A stretch of 64,000 bases of DNA. It comes from Boswellia sacra. Its lineage: Eukaryota > Streptophyta > Magnoliopsida > Sapindales > Burseraceae. A model generated the notes under the pieces. The model saw nothing but the letters and a program-made list of their open reading frames with translations. It did not search any database and was not told the DNA's origin. A program made the translations under genes and the position numbers. The stretch spans positions 372,001-436,000 of the forward strand of contig SNVD02010268.1 in assembly GCA_013180625.2 (NCBI GenBank), written 5' to 3'. Positions 11,661-21,916 of the stretch are shown here, in pieces (within the stretch, counting starts at the first letter, position 1; each line of letters opens with the position of its first letter).

Positions 11661-12900
11661 CCTTATGTGACAATTGGTGACACATTATGATCTGTGTCCA
11701 TGTTCAAATCTTCTACAGGAGAATTTTGATTTTGTGCAGCTGCATCAGGAGAGTTTTGAGAGGTAAATCTATCCAGGTGTGATGAGGTTTCAAATTCCTG
11801 TCTACTGAGGTCTTTGTCTGTCCATCTGTTAAGTAAAGGTAGAATAAAACCAGGTGAGGGTGTGATAAAGGTCTGTGTGCTTTGACTGGTTCTAGTATTG
11901 AGAAAACCAAGTTTGAAAGGAAATTCTATCTCATTAAACACAACATGCCTAGAGAGATATATTCTTCCAGTAGGACTTAAACATTTAAATCCTTTGTAAG
12001 ACTCACAATAGCCTAGAAAGACACATTTAATGGACTGAAACTGAAATTTGTGGCTTTGGTAAGATCTTAGGCAGGGAAAGCATGAGCATCCGAAAGTTTT
12101 GAGTGACTCATAATCTGGAATTTGATTAAAAACTTTTTCCCAGGGTGACTTTCCATTCAAGATAGGAGTTGGGAGCCTATTGATGATCCATATTGCAGTG
12201 TGAAATGCCTCCCACTAGTACTTTAAAGGCATACTTGCTTGGGCAAACAAAGTGAGTCCCATCTCAACAAGGTGCCTATGTTTTCTTTCTACTTTACCTT
12301 GTTGTTCATGGGTGTAAGGATAGGCTATTCTAGTCTCTATTCCATTTTGATTTAGGAAATTAGTAAAGGCTCTAAATTCTCCTCCCCAATCTGATTGTAA
12401 GCTTTTGATTTGCCTTTCAAATTTTTTCTTTACATAGCCTTTAAATTGCTTAAAGGTGGATAAGGCTTTGCTTTTAAGTGGATATATCCATGTGAATCTA
12501 CTATAATCATCAACAAAGTTGATATAATATTTATAACCTGAGTTAGATGCAATGGGAGCTGGTCCCCAAAGATCTGTATGGATCAAGTCAAGTATTTGTT
12601 TGGTTTTGCTGGTTGAATGTTTGAAAGGCAATGCATGAGATTTACCCAATTGACAACCATCACAAAACTTAAGATTTTCATTAATCACAAGAGGTTTCTT
12701 ACAACTTTCCAGAACTTGACTCAAGACTTTGACCGATGGATGCCCAAGTTTTCAAAGCCAAATATTGGCTAGACTCTTATTTGAGACATTGTTTGAAACT
12801 GATATAGACAAAATTTGAGGGTTAACAAAAAAGAAATTAGAGGAAGGCTTAGATGACAAGGTAGATTTTTGGAGACAAGAACTAGTAGACACACCCGCAG
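11661..12900 (-). pseudogene. Copia integrase
   Basis: Two open pieces make up the domain: 12724-12215 and 12160-11663. The first holds a zinc-like segment ending CDGCQLGKSHALPF, then HTDLWGP (first Asp), SDWGGEF (second Asp) and VERKHRHL (Glu), which together form the DDE site. The second holds the chromodomain-side block TFGCSCFPCLRSYQSHKFQ. A TAG stop near 12213 separates them, where related proteins have Trp (YWWEAF). A TGA near 12755 interrupts the pre-integrase HRKLGHPS block. Another stop ends the frame at 11663. Integrase would insert the DNA copy into chromosomes; this one cannot be made whole. Confidence 0.88.
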
Positions 12901-13000
12901 CAAGACACTTTGACAGTTTGTTTCTTCCATGAACTTTCAGAAGACTTTTTCATGGCTTGGAACCTGGACAGAGTTGATAAAGTCCTTTCTTAACTCTCCC

Positions 13001-14449
13001 CTACAGTAGCACCTGGTGAGTGTGTTTGTCCTTCACAAGGCAATAGTTAGAATGGAATTCAACATATATTCTATTATCTCTGGTAAGCTTTGACACACTC
13101 AATAGGTTTTTGGTGATTTTAGGCATACACAGAATGTTTTTCAAACTCAACATTGAATTAGTTGTAGGTAATTTTGAGTGTCCAATGTGTGTGATTCTTA
13201 GTCTATTTCCATCACCAACAGAGAGGGAATTCTTACCACTGTACTCACTTTTTATATTGATGAAGTTTGGTTCAGCAGTCACATGATTGGTTGCTCCACT
13301 ATCTGCATAACAAGCTTCATCAGCAACTGATTCAAGTATGGCAAAGAAAGCTTGCTGGGGAAAATTCTGAGAAGGATAGCCTTGCTGGGAAAAATTCTGA
13401 GAAGAAGAATAACCATGTTGCTGTGTGGAGTTTCCTCTTTGAAATCCCTGTCTATTATTGCCATTGTTTCTGCCTCTATTTGAAGGTCCCATATAGTTTA
13501 AGTTAGTCCTATAGAAACAGATTGAAGCAAGGTGCCCAATCTTACCACATATTTGGCAAATTGGCTTAGAATTGCCGAATCTACCTACTCCTCTTCCCCT
13601 TGGATTGTTGCTATTAAAGCCCCTTTCAAAGCCTTGTTGAAAATTCTTGCTGCCACCTTGTTTGTAAGAAATTTTAGAATTCTGATTTTGTTTGTCAAAT
13701 GCAACATTGGCAGATGCGTGATTAAGGCTAAGATTACCAAAGCTATTAAGTCTTTCATGTCTATTTTCAAAACTAAGGAGGATGGCTTGCAATTCTTGCC
13801 AAGATATATCATTCTTGGATTGAATCTGAACTACAATAGGAGTGTAGTCAGCATCAAGGCCCAAAGTTATAAAAGAAACCAGATCACTCATCTCAATAGG
13901 ACTGCCAGCAACAACCAAATTATCAGCAATCTTCTTCATGTTGGTGAGATATTCACTCATTTTCAGTGATCCTTTTCTAGAGTTTTGAAGATCAAAATGA
14001 AGGTTAGAAATCTTAGATTTGTTTTTCACTCCATAAAATTGTTCCAAGGCTTTACAAAGATTAAAAGAGGAGGAAGTTTGCTCTATTACCTGAGCTGCAA
14101 TTTTATTTGTTACTAAACCGAGTAACCAGCCTACTAGAAGACTGTATGTAGAGACCCAATCATCATATTCTGGGTTAGATTAGAGCCGAGAGCTAGCACC
14201 ATCTTCAAATGTTGAAGAGACTGAGATGAACTGTGGTGGACAGGTCTTGGTTCTAAGAACAAAACCCTCTAGTCTATAGCCCTGTAGAGTTGGAAGCACC
14301 ATAGCTTTCCAAACTGTGTAGTTGTCTTCATCCAATTTGATGGGGAAACCTTGGCTTAGAGAGTTACCAAATGGTAAGCTTCTATTGAATGGATTAGCAT
14401 GTGATAAGGAGCCTGAAGCACTATCAATAATGCTTTTCTCAAGAGACAT
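13001..14449 (-). pseudogene. Copia gag and protease
   Basis: The likely start is the ATG at 14449 (MSLEKS). Residues encoded to 14183 include LDEDNYTVWKAMVLPTLQGY, the usual Copia gag N-terminus. A TAA at 14180-14182 interrupts the frame (SSRL stop SNPEYDDW), after which the same frame continues. From 14047 an open stretch of 348 codons carries the UBN2-like gag core. It also holds a CCHC zinc knuckle (C-x2-C-x4-H-x4-C, around residues 164-177 of that stretch) and, after a Q/N/G-rich linker, the protease site DSGAT (around 249-253). Gag packages RNA and the protease processes the polyprotein. The single nonsense codon is the main visible damage here. Confidence 0.9.
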
Positions 14450-14470
14450 GGCGTTGGCCTTTTTTTCCAC

Positions 14471-14480
14471 GCTGATACCA
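14471..14480 (-). other. Primer binding site, initiator tRNA-Met type
   Basis: In element sense TGGTATCAGC follows the LTR end by three bases. TGGTATCAGAGC is the standard Copia site matching the 3' end of initiator tRNA-Met. Confidence 0.85.
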
Positions 14481-14483
14481 AGT

Positions 14484-14690
14484 TGAATTTTCTTGTGAAT
14501 AACAATTTCAGCTCACGCAGCTCAAAAGCTGCTATGAGTAGAAGTTTTTATATATAGATGAGCTGAGAAAGTTTGTTACAATCCAGTTGTCAAGTGTTAT
14601 CTGTCTAGGAATTATTACAACAGCAAATAAGACTATTACACCTGGCTATTTCGAGAAAATCCTAAACAAAGTAATAAGCAGAAATAAGTA
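14484..14690 (-). repeat. Truncated 5' LTR of the Copia element
   Basis: It matches the inner roughly 205 bp of the 317-bp 3' LTR and then stops. The outer third, which would hold the LTR start and promoter, is absent and replaced by element A sequence. Confidence 0.88.
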
Positions 14691-15062
14691 GAAATAAAGC
14701 ATTCGATTTATTATATTACAAATCGTACGTCTTTAAAGCCATTTATGATCAAGTTGCAAGAAGATGAAAGGAGCAAAAGGGTACAAGACTAGAAAAAGTT
14801 TTAAGAGTTCTTATTATTTCAAAATTGACAGAAGAGTGCCACCCATATTGTCTAAGTAAAGACAAATCTTCACCTATGGCATTAAACTAAAAACAAAAAC
14901 AATGAAAGATAAATTTAAGGCTCAGAAAATCGCCTTAATATGATTGTTCCCTATAAATAAGCATCTACCTAGTTGAAAGGACTCCGACTACCTCTAAGAA
15001 GTGGCCTCATCATCTCCCTCATCATCTGAAGATGATGAGGTAGAGTCGCCTTGCTTGGCTTC

Positions 15063-17227
15063 CTAGGCTGTTGTGTCCAATGTCGACTCATAATCCTCAT
15101 CTTTGAGTATGAATCGCTGCAATTGCTCAGGATCAGAGTTTGCTGTCGGGATAGATTCTGCCACCAAGTTTAACTCTTCAGCTATGGGAGACTGATCAAT
15201 CTCTAGGTAGCGATCATGGAACCATTTACGCACCCCATTGACCCCATTAATATAAGACTGTTCCATAGCTTGCTAGTAAGTACGACCCATACGGAAGCGA
15301 GCAATTGCTTTATCAATCTTATTTTGCTCAGTAACAGTCCTCTCCCGAAGTTCTTGACTAAGATCATTTGCTTTTTTGTGCTGGATAGCTGCCTCCTTCT
15401 TAGCTTCAGGCAAGTCTGCTTTCATTTTGCCTATCTGTTCTTTCATCTCTGCCATCTTTCTCTCTGTTTCAGTTAAATTGTCAAGGTAGACTTGATGTTT
15501 TCTCTTCCAATCGGTAACCTCAGAAGTGAGATGATTGACCTCCTTTAGAAGGTTGGTGTTAGTAGACTCTCCTTGAGCTAGGGGACCTGTCGCCTACAAA
15601 AAGAAAGACAACGAGAGAAAAACAGATGAGGCATGTCTTCCAAAAATGTATAAGAAAAAAAAGAAGAAAAAATTTTAGTAAAACCCAACCTGAAGTATGA
15701 TGCCAATCCCGACAGCGATCGCATCGAAATATGTAAGTTTTACACTCTTGGAAAGGACATTAGTGGGCATGAAACGTGTAGCAGTTTGAGATAATTCACG
15801 AAGGTAGTCTCCACAAGTCGAGCCACTTTGAAAGCTCGTACTATCAAAGGTAAAACACCTAGGTAGCTGAGAGGTTGGGGGCAACTTACTTCCAGTGGGC
15901 CTCGAGATTGATACTTCGTCCATAGGCTAAACAGAGATAGACTTATCAGGCACAGACTTTTGTATAGGAGCTTCCTTGTGATCACTGGCTTTCCTCTTTA
16001 AAGGTCCAAGAGTTGGAGAAATTCCACTCCGTTTCTTCTTGGAAAGACCAGGCCTGTCATGCGTGAAGGGCTTAAGAGGCATCTTGGCTTCAAGTTGGGC
16101 AAACTGCTTCTTGGTAGGATGTAAAGGAAATAGACCTGCATGAAAATAAAACTGGCAAGAAAGCAAACACATGCTTAATAAAATGAGGTAAGATCAGAAA
16201 GTAATAATTAAGCTTACCTTCCGGGGGTATTGGAGGTGACAAGCCACGCCGGATCAATTGCTCCCGATCAATGAGATTATTCACATTCTTTGAATCAATG
16301 GGTAGCTTGAGTACCTCTTGCAAGTCGTTTCTTTCTTTTTGAGATAAAGCGGGCGTTTGGTCCAAGGAGCTGAAAAAAAAAAGTCAATTGATCAGAGTTT
16401 TCATAATGAAAATAAATATGGTATCGTTATAATAGGGTACCACAAAAACCAAAACGCCTCCTAATCCTCAACTTCTCGCCCTTTGGACGGGTACCTTCTT
16501 GATACTTCCAACTGCCACCACACCAGAATTGTTTATATTTCCATTCTTTCACATGTGAGGGAATGCCAAAAAGGCGGTTAGGGTCATCCGTCTTCCCTCG
16601 TTGGGATATGTAATAGTAACCTGTCTTCTCTCCGTTCGACAGGTGAATGGCAAAAATATACTTAACATGATTGGTGGTAGGATTACCCGGACCTGCGCTT
16701 CTGAATAAACTTTGAAATGTAATCAGAAGTCTCCATCCGTTGGTCGACAATTGGGTAGGGGCAATGCCCATAGCATTGAGCATCCGTCGAACATAATTAT
16801 CAAAAGGTACCCGGAGACCAACTTTCAGTAATTCTAAGCTTAATCCAATGACATCTCGTGGTGGCCTACTCCATCGATCACCTTTTTTTAGAAGAAATAG
16901 GGTGACTGAATCCGGGATAAGGAAATGGGCTCTATATATTTTTAGTCGATCACCCTGTAGTTGATTATCAATATGGTCAGCCTCCCACCACTGCTCAACT
17001 TCAGGATTACTACCTGAGGTAGCAGAGGACGACCAATCACTCTCCCCCTCAGCCTCTACCACATTGGGATTAACAAAATTATGTCCTAACTCGCGATCTT
17101 GATCAAAAAAAGTTCTGATAAAACTCATTAACCTCTCTACGGTTAGTCGCAGGATCCTTATTCCTTGTCGATTGGGTTGATGACTTGGTTCCCCCCGTAG
17201 CACTGTCACAGTTTTAATTCTAGCCAT
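15063..17227 (-). pseudogene. Antisense four-exon gene of Tat element A (Transposase_28-like plus coiled coil)
   Basis: Runs opposite to the element. Proposed exons: 17227-16441, 16369-16218, 16135-15690 and 15593-15063, with GT donors and CAG/TAG acceptors. Exon 1 is an open frame starting MARIKTVTVLRG. Its segment AHFLIPDSVTLFLLKKGDRWSR...VGLRVPFDNYVRRMLNAMGI resembles the Pfam 'putative gypsy type transposon' (Transposase_28) family. Exon 4 encodes a K/E/Q-rich heptad-like stretch (ERKMAEMKEQIGKMKADL...), a predicted coiled coil, then GVRKWFHDRYLEID. Exons 2-3-4 join in phase; the exon 1-2 junction is one base out, so an indel or another site is needed there. In-frame TAG codons at 15927-15929 and 15273-15275 break it. 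Biochemical function unknown. Confidence 0.7.
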
Positions 17228-17469
17228 CTATACAGTTAAAGAGAAGTCGTTAGTCATCAAACCAAGTCTACTAAGGAAGGGAAGAGATGAAAGAAAAGAA
17301 ATGCTAAGGGACTATATTGAAAACTTTTAAAATAGCCATTGAAAAATATTTTTCGCCCTTGAAAAGAAAAATATCAAGTTGGTCCTTAACCAAAAGTATA
17401 TAACTGGTCCTTAAAAAAAAAAAAAGGTCAACAAAATCGAAAATTTTAGGGGAGATGTGCAAGTTTTAG

Positions 17470-17880
17470 GATTTTGTAAAATGACCCCTGTTCATAGTGT
17501 TTGAAACTTGCAGAATGCCCCCTGTTCATAGTTTTCAAAACTTACAAAATGCCCCCTGTTCGTAGTTTTCTAGACTTACAAAATGCCCCCTATTCATAGT
17601 TTTTAAAACTTACAGAATGCCCCCTATTCATAGTTTTCAAAACTTGTAAAATGCCCCCTGTTCGTAGTTTTATAAACTTACAGAATACCCTCTGTTCATA
17701 GTTTTCAAATCTTGCAGAATGAGCCCTCTTCACAGTTTTCTAAACTTGCAAAAAAGAACCCTCTTCATAGTTTTTAAAACTGGCAGAAAGACCCCTGCAA
17801 CTAAAAATGAAGTTTTTGAAACTGGTAGAAAGACCCCTGTAACTAAAACTGAAGTTTACAAAATTGTAGCAAGGCCCCTG
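17470..17880 (+). repeat. 34-bp tandem repeat in the element A 3' tail
   Basis: The unit 'atgccccctgttcatagtttt...cttacaaa' repeats about every 34 bp (for example starts at 17481, 17515 and 17549) for roughly twelve increasingly diverged copies. It is non-coding and lies upstream of the antisense gene start, so it could fall in that gene's promoter region. Confidence 0.85.
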
Positions 17881-17919
17881 CAACTGGAAATTACGTAGAA
17901 ACAAAATCACGAGTTCTCA

Positions 17920-18150
17920 CGTAACCATGCAGTTCCGCCTTCGCGTGCAGCTTGCCCCTCGCGAGCTCGGCCTTCGCATGCAGCTCGTCCATCGCGAGCC
18001 CGCCTTTCGCATGCTCGACCTTCCCTCGTTCATTCGCCTCTCGCCCTTGCAAGCTCGGCCCTCGCCCTTGGGAGCTCGCTCCTCCCCCTTGCGAGCTCGG
18101 CCCTCGCCCTTGGGAGCTCGCTCCTCCCTATGCGAGCTCGCCCCTCATCA
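17920..18150 (+). repeat. GC-rich minisatellite in the element A 3' tail
   Basis: Irregular units of about 20-24 bp built on 'gcgagctcggccctcgccc' are repeated. Long open frames here are repeat artefacts. A related array in inverse orientation is at 26400-26605 in element B, so it is an ancestral part of the family. Confidence 0.75.
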
Positions 18151-18817
18151 CTCACCCAATAGTTTGTCTTCTCACCTCCCTCACGAAGTACTCACACTTT
18201 CACACTCCCCTAGCTAAAGAAACACACATGCTGGCAACCCGTCCAATTGCTTCTCACTTTTCTAATCTCCCTTAGGCTCCCAATCGTACCCAAGTGCAAC
18301 TTCATTCACTCACATCAAACGTGATATGCATGGCCGTGTGTCACTTACTGCAAGTTTTTATGTGATAAAAAAAATTTTCTTCTCCAATAAGTGGTTTAGC
18401 CAGCAAGTCACCTTGCTCTCGCCTTAGTCTGAACTGTTAAGCTTTATTTGCCTTGGTTGTGTTTTTAAGTTAGCGTGTGTATTGCTTTTATGTTTGGCTT
18501 ATTTTAGCCTTTATTCATGGATTCATGACATGCCTACTTATATAGTCAGCATGAAGTAACGAATTTCCATTTGTTTAATGGAATCTTGTATGCTTACTAT
18601 GCTTATAATCCATCACGTTCTAGCATTCATATCCCATATTATATTATGGAATATTAAATATTATATGCTACGTGCCATCATGCATGCTTAAGTGCTTCAT
18701 GAAAGTCCTTACTAGCCCACTTTTGCATATATTTTATAATATAAAGCATACTAATTAATTTTAGCCATGCAAAGCAAGTAGTAACAAGCACAATACATTG
18801 AGCCTACTCCATGCATT

Positions 18818-19003
18818 CTAAGTGGCCGCACATCTTTATCACGTAGACTTTTGTTCATGTTGCTTCAATGAAGTTTTTTCTAAGTGGTTGCACATCTCTA
18901 TCATGTATACTTTTGTTCATGTTGCTTCAATAAAGTTTTTTCTAAGTGGCTGCACATCTCTATCATGTAGACTTTTGTTCATATTGCTTCAATAAAATTT
19001 TTT
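18818..19003 (+). repeat. 62-bp tandem repeat, three units
   Basis: The motif ctaagtgg starts at 18818, 18880 and 18942, each followed by near-identical 'cacatctctatcatgta...ttgttcatgttgcttcaa'. It lies in the element A tail. Confidence 0.85.
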
Positions 19004-19566
19004 CAAACATGCACTTACTATACACAAGAAAGAATGCTCACAGGTTTTAAAGGAGAATGAAAATTGCTAGGCGTACCTTATCGGACTGTCCGCCCTAGAC
19101 CGCCTTCACTGCTTGCCTCTTAAGTGCTGCCACTTCAGAACAAGCCTTGCTCACCAAAACTTTTTATCAGAGGCGGTGAAAATCAAAGGAATAACGTCCA
19201 TTAAAGAGAGAAAGGAGAAGGGAAGTTTACCTCCTCAAGGACTTTGTTTATTTGGAACACCTTGTGCAGCTACCCTAATGATCACCTCCCAACTTTGACT
19301 CCTTACTTTATGGCGACATATTAGGGATTTTATTATGAAGGGCAGCGGTAGTCAAGACATAAAAGAGATTTTATATATATAGATGGAAAGTCCGTATCCA
19401 CAATTGTCAATTATATAATTTTCATCTCTGTGACACCCACCTAGGGTTCAAGTCACATTAGACTTATATGTATAATAAAATTCACCCTTTGGGCCTCCTA
19501 CTAATATTTAATTTATAGGCCTGAATAACTTAATCGTCCCTATATCAACTCGTTAGTCGACTTGGG

Positions 19567-19580
19567 TCTGGGGGGACTAC
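19567..19580 (+). other. Polypurine tract of element A
   Basis: Purine-rich TCTGGGGGGACTAC directly precedes the TG of the 3' LTR. The inverted copy in element B (21903-21916) has CCTGGGGCGACTAC. Confidence 0.7.
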
Positions 19581-19952
19581 TGTTATGGCCACAACAAAAT
19601 TGGGCCTTAATTAAATCTAATATTGTAAGTCCATTATTGAAGCCCGTTACTTAGGCCTATTATCTGGGTCCCACAATAACTCCTCCTAATGCCTATATAA
19701 ACCCTCCAAATTTTTATTCAAGGTATGCACACTTTTCTAAACTCTTTCTCTCTCTAAATTTCCTTTGCTTTTGAGAGCTTCTCTATCTAGAAAATTCTCC
19801 TATAAAATTCCGGTGTGCCGAAAACTGACTTAGGCGTCGGAGGGTTTTTGCCGGCACCCTTGACTATTTTTCTTTGTTCTCAGGATTGGACTCGACGTGC
19901 AATTCAAGCTCGTACCCGCTTTTCAGCCGTCTAGAAATCACACTATAAAATA
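19581..19952 (+). repeat. 3' LTR of element A
   Basis: It starts TGTTATGGCC and ends ...ATAAAATA. It aligns in inverse orientation with the element B 3' LTR (21522-21902) including the distal 'ctagaaatc' segment, which the B 5' LTR lacks. An embedded TATA-like tatataaacc (about 19694-19703) sits where an LTR promoter would be. Confidence 0.8.
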
Positions 19953-20405
19953 CCTTTGAGACTATAGTTAATGACCATTTGAGATGACCTAATTTCTTGT
20001 TTTATATGTAGCACTTCAAAGAAAGACTTTTGTGGGAAGTCTTCATGATTTTTTCTTGCTTGGAAGCCAAAAGGGTTCTTAAAAAAAAAAAAACCTGCAT
20101 AATAGTCAGATAGTTGTTTCCATTTCCAACTTCAAATTTAAGTCAAGATTTGGAAAAAAAATAAAAAAGAAAGAAAATCAAGTTGTATCAATTTTAATGT
20201 TTTAAATTTTGGTTCTATTAATCCAGTTATTCATACCAAATCTCTTCTAAATTCCCATAATTTTTTTTTAGAATACGATTCTCATCCTAAGAAATGTTCC
20301 AGACATATCCAAGGCACGGAAACATATTTTCACCCTTTATTAGTACTAAAAATGATGCCGTAGAATCTATATAAATAATCTGCAAAATGTAAGATAATAA
20401 TAATA
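19953..20405. other. Host flank sharing a segment with 55.98-56.23 kb
   Basis: The block at about 19990-20140 (including gaagccaaaagggttcttaa and gtcagatagttgtttc) resembles 55,980-56,210 downstream of the MATE exon fragment in the same orientation. It may be part of an old segmental duplication or an unnamed repeat. No gene is seen. Confidence 0.4.
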
Positions 20406-21516
20406 GAAAAAATTTCCAAACTACGCTTACGTTTTGCCTTATTATTACCAAAATGCCTTTGCACTTTTTTATGAGCGTAAACCCTATCTTTTTAGAAAAT
20501 CATCTTGAACCATCCTTTTGCTAGTTTAGTCGTTAGATAACGTCATTTTTCTATCCAAAATCTTTGTAATTACTGAAATACCCTTAACCCTAAAATTAAA
20601 TAATTGAAATCAATTAAAAAGGAAATAGAACAAAATTACAAATCACCCCCAAAACAAATTAAACCACAACAACACCTCTAAAAAAATCCAGTCACCACCA
20701 CCACAAACCCAAAATCTCAGCTACACCCTCACCATCAAGATCGAGCAACAACAATCATCAGGAGATTCTTTTCGTCCTCTTCTTTGCAAACACATGAAAT
20801 TTGGTTTCCAGGAACAAACCCATAAATTCAATTCAAATCCAAGATATATTTTTTCTTTTTATTGCGAAAATAAGTTAAATCTACACAAACTAACCCACTT
20901 CAACACGAACAACAAACATCTATTCCAATGCCAACACTACATTGCAACAAAAAACCAAATCTGAAACAAAGCAGTCACAAATCCCATGATAATGTAACCA
21001 ACTTGGTCCAACTTTACAAGCCCTATAATCTCTTGTCCTAATGAAGGATCCTACTTCATTGAAAAATTAACATGAAGCATCGCAATCCCTTCAACTTGTC
21101 TAACAATGGATGTTACTTTTGAACCAAAAGAACCATACAATCCCTTTTATAACCTCCCTCTTGTTAAACCATTCTAACACCAAAAGAAGTAATTGGTAGA
21201 TAAGTGAAGGCAAATCTTGCAAATCCACCATTTCCATTCATCAAACACCTTCTTTAGAAACTCTTTGCACCTTTCTTTATTGATAAACCCAAAATCTTTT
21301 ACAAGCAAAACCAGCTCGATTAACAACATTTTTGACCAATAATAATCAAGAATACAATCTAACACAGAATTCACATAATCTCCACTTCTTTCACTCTCAT
21401 TGACCAAATCAAAACACTTGGGGCAAAAAATTAAGTAGGTGGGCATCATCAAAATTTACAATTCGTGACATCCCTAATACAGTCAAGTTCAAATTGATTT
21501 TAGATTGGCCATGAAC
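20406..21516. mobile_element. Left arm of a MULE-like element split by element B
   Basis: The first roughly 150 bp (gaaaaaatttcc... to cgttagataacgtc) is an imperfect inverted match to 39,725-39,879, with shared blocks aaccctatctttttagaaaa and cttttg-tagttta. Flanks contain ataataata at 20397-20405 and 39881-39889, compatible with a 9-bp duplication but low-complexity. The interior is C/A-rich with an open frame of 92 codons on the minus strand at 21174-21452 (FCPKCFDLVNESERSGDYVN...) that I do not recognise. It could be a captured host gene fragment, as in Pack-MULEs. Confidence 0.55.
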
Positions 21517-21521
21517 GATGG

Positions 21522-21902
21522 TATTGATGCACGATTTCCAGACAACCAAAAAGTGGGTTGAAGCTTGAGTTGTACGTCGGATCCAACCTTGAGAACAAAG
21601 AAAATAGTCAAGGGTGCCGGCGATGGTGCCGGCGAAAATCCTCTGATGCCCAAGTTGGTTTCCAACATACCAGAATTTTCTAATAGAATTTCCCAGAGAG
21701 AGAAGCTCTCAAAAGCAAAGGAAATTTAGAGAGAGAAAGAGTTTAGAAAAATGTGCATACCTTGAGTAAAAATCTAGAGGGTTTCTATAGGTATTAGGAG
21801 GAGTCATTATGGGACCCAGATAATAGACCCAAATAATGGGCTTCAATAATGGGCTTACTATGTTAGGTTTAATTAAAGTCCAATTTTGTTATGACCATAA
21901 CA
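21522..21902 (-). repeat. 3' LTR of element B
   Basis: In element sense it starts TGTTATGGTC (21902) and ends ...GCATCAATA (21522). It is about 43 bp longer than the 5' LTR, which lacks an internal piece near its end. The same piece is present in element A, so the 5' LTR carries the deletion. Confidence 0.85.
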
Positions 21903-21916
21903 GTAGTCGCCCCAGG
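21903..21916 (-). other. Polypurine tract of element B
   Basis: In element sense CCTGGGGCGACTAC ends at the LTR boundary. It shares position and core with the element A tract, with one interrupting C. Confidence 0.65.

Larger units (their letters stand above)
7941..14690 (-). mobile_element. Ty1/Copia LTR retrotransposon, degenerate, 5' LTR truncated
   Basis: Read on the minus strand the order is partial 5' LTR, tRNA-Met-type primer site, gag with a CCHC knuckle, DSGAT protease, integrase, reverse transcriptase with YVDD, RNase H, polypurine tract, 3' LTR. Protease-IN-RT-RNaseH is the Copia order. At least four in-frame stops and two insertions (8959-9244 and 9387-10765) have killed it. About 205 aligned LTR bases differ at only six or seven positions by eye, so the insertion is fairly recent. 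The outer end of the 5' LTR is missing and abuts another truncated element at about 14,690. Confidence 0.93.
14691..19952 (+). mobile_element. Element A: truncated Tat-type Gypsy element (3' part and 3' LTR)
   Basis: This segment matches the 3' part of element B in opposite orientation. It has the antisense gene region (15063-17227), a long repeat-rich untranslated tail, a polypurine tract at 19567-19580 and a 3' LTR at 19581-19952. All of gag-pol and the 5' LTR are missing: the copy begins at the point corresponding to about 31,250 in element B. Its orientation (plus) is set by the polypurine tract preceding a TG-starting LTR. The truncation coincides with the truncated Copia LTR, so both were cut in one event. 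Confidence 0.85.

Noticed and set aside
17927..18275. Ser/Pro/Leu-rich open frames in two overlapping frames
   Set aside because: GC-rich minisatellite of the Tat tail; frames follow the repeat, not selection.
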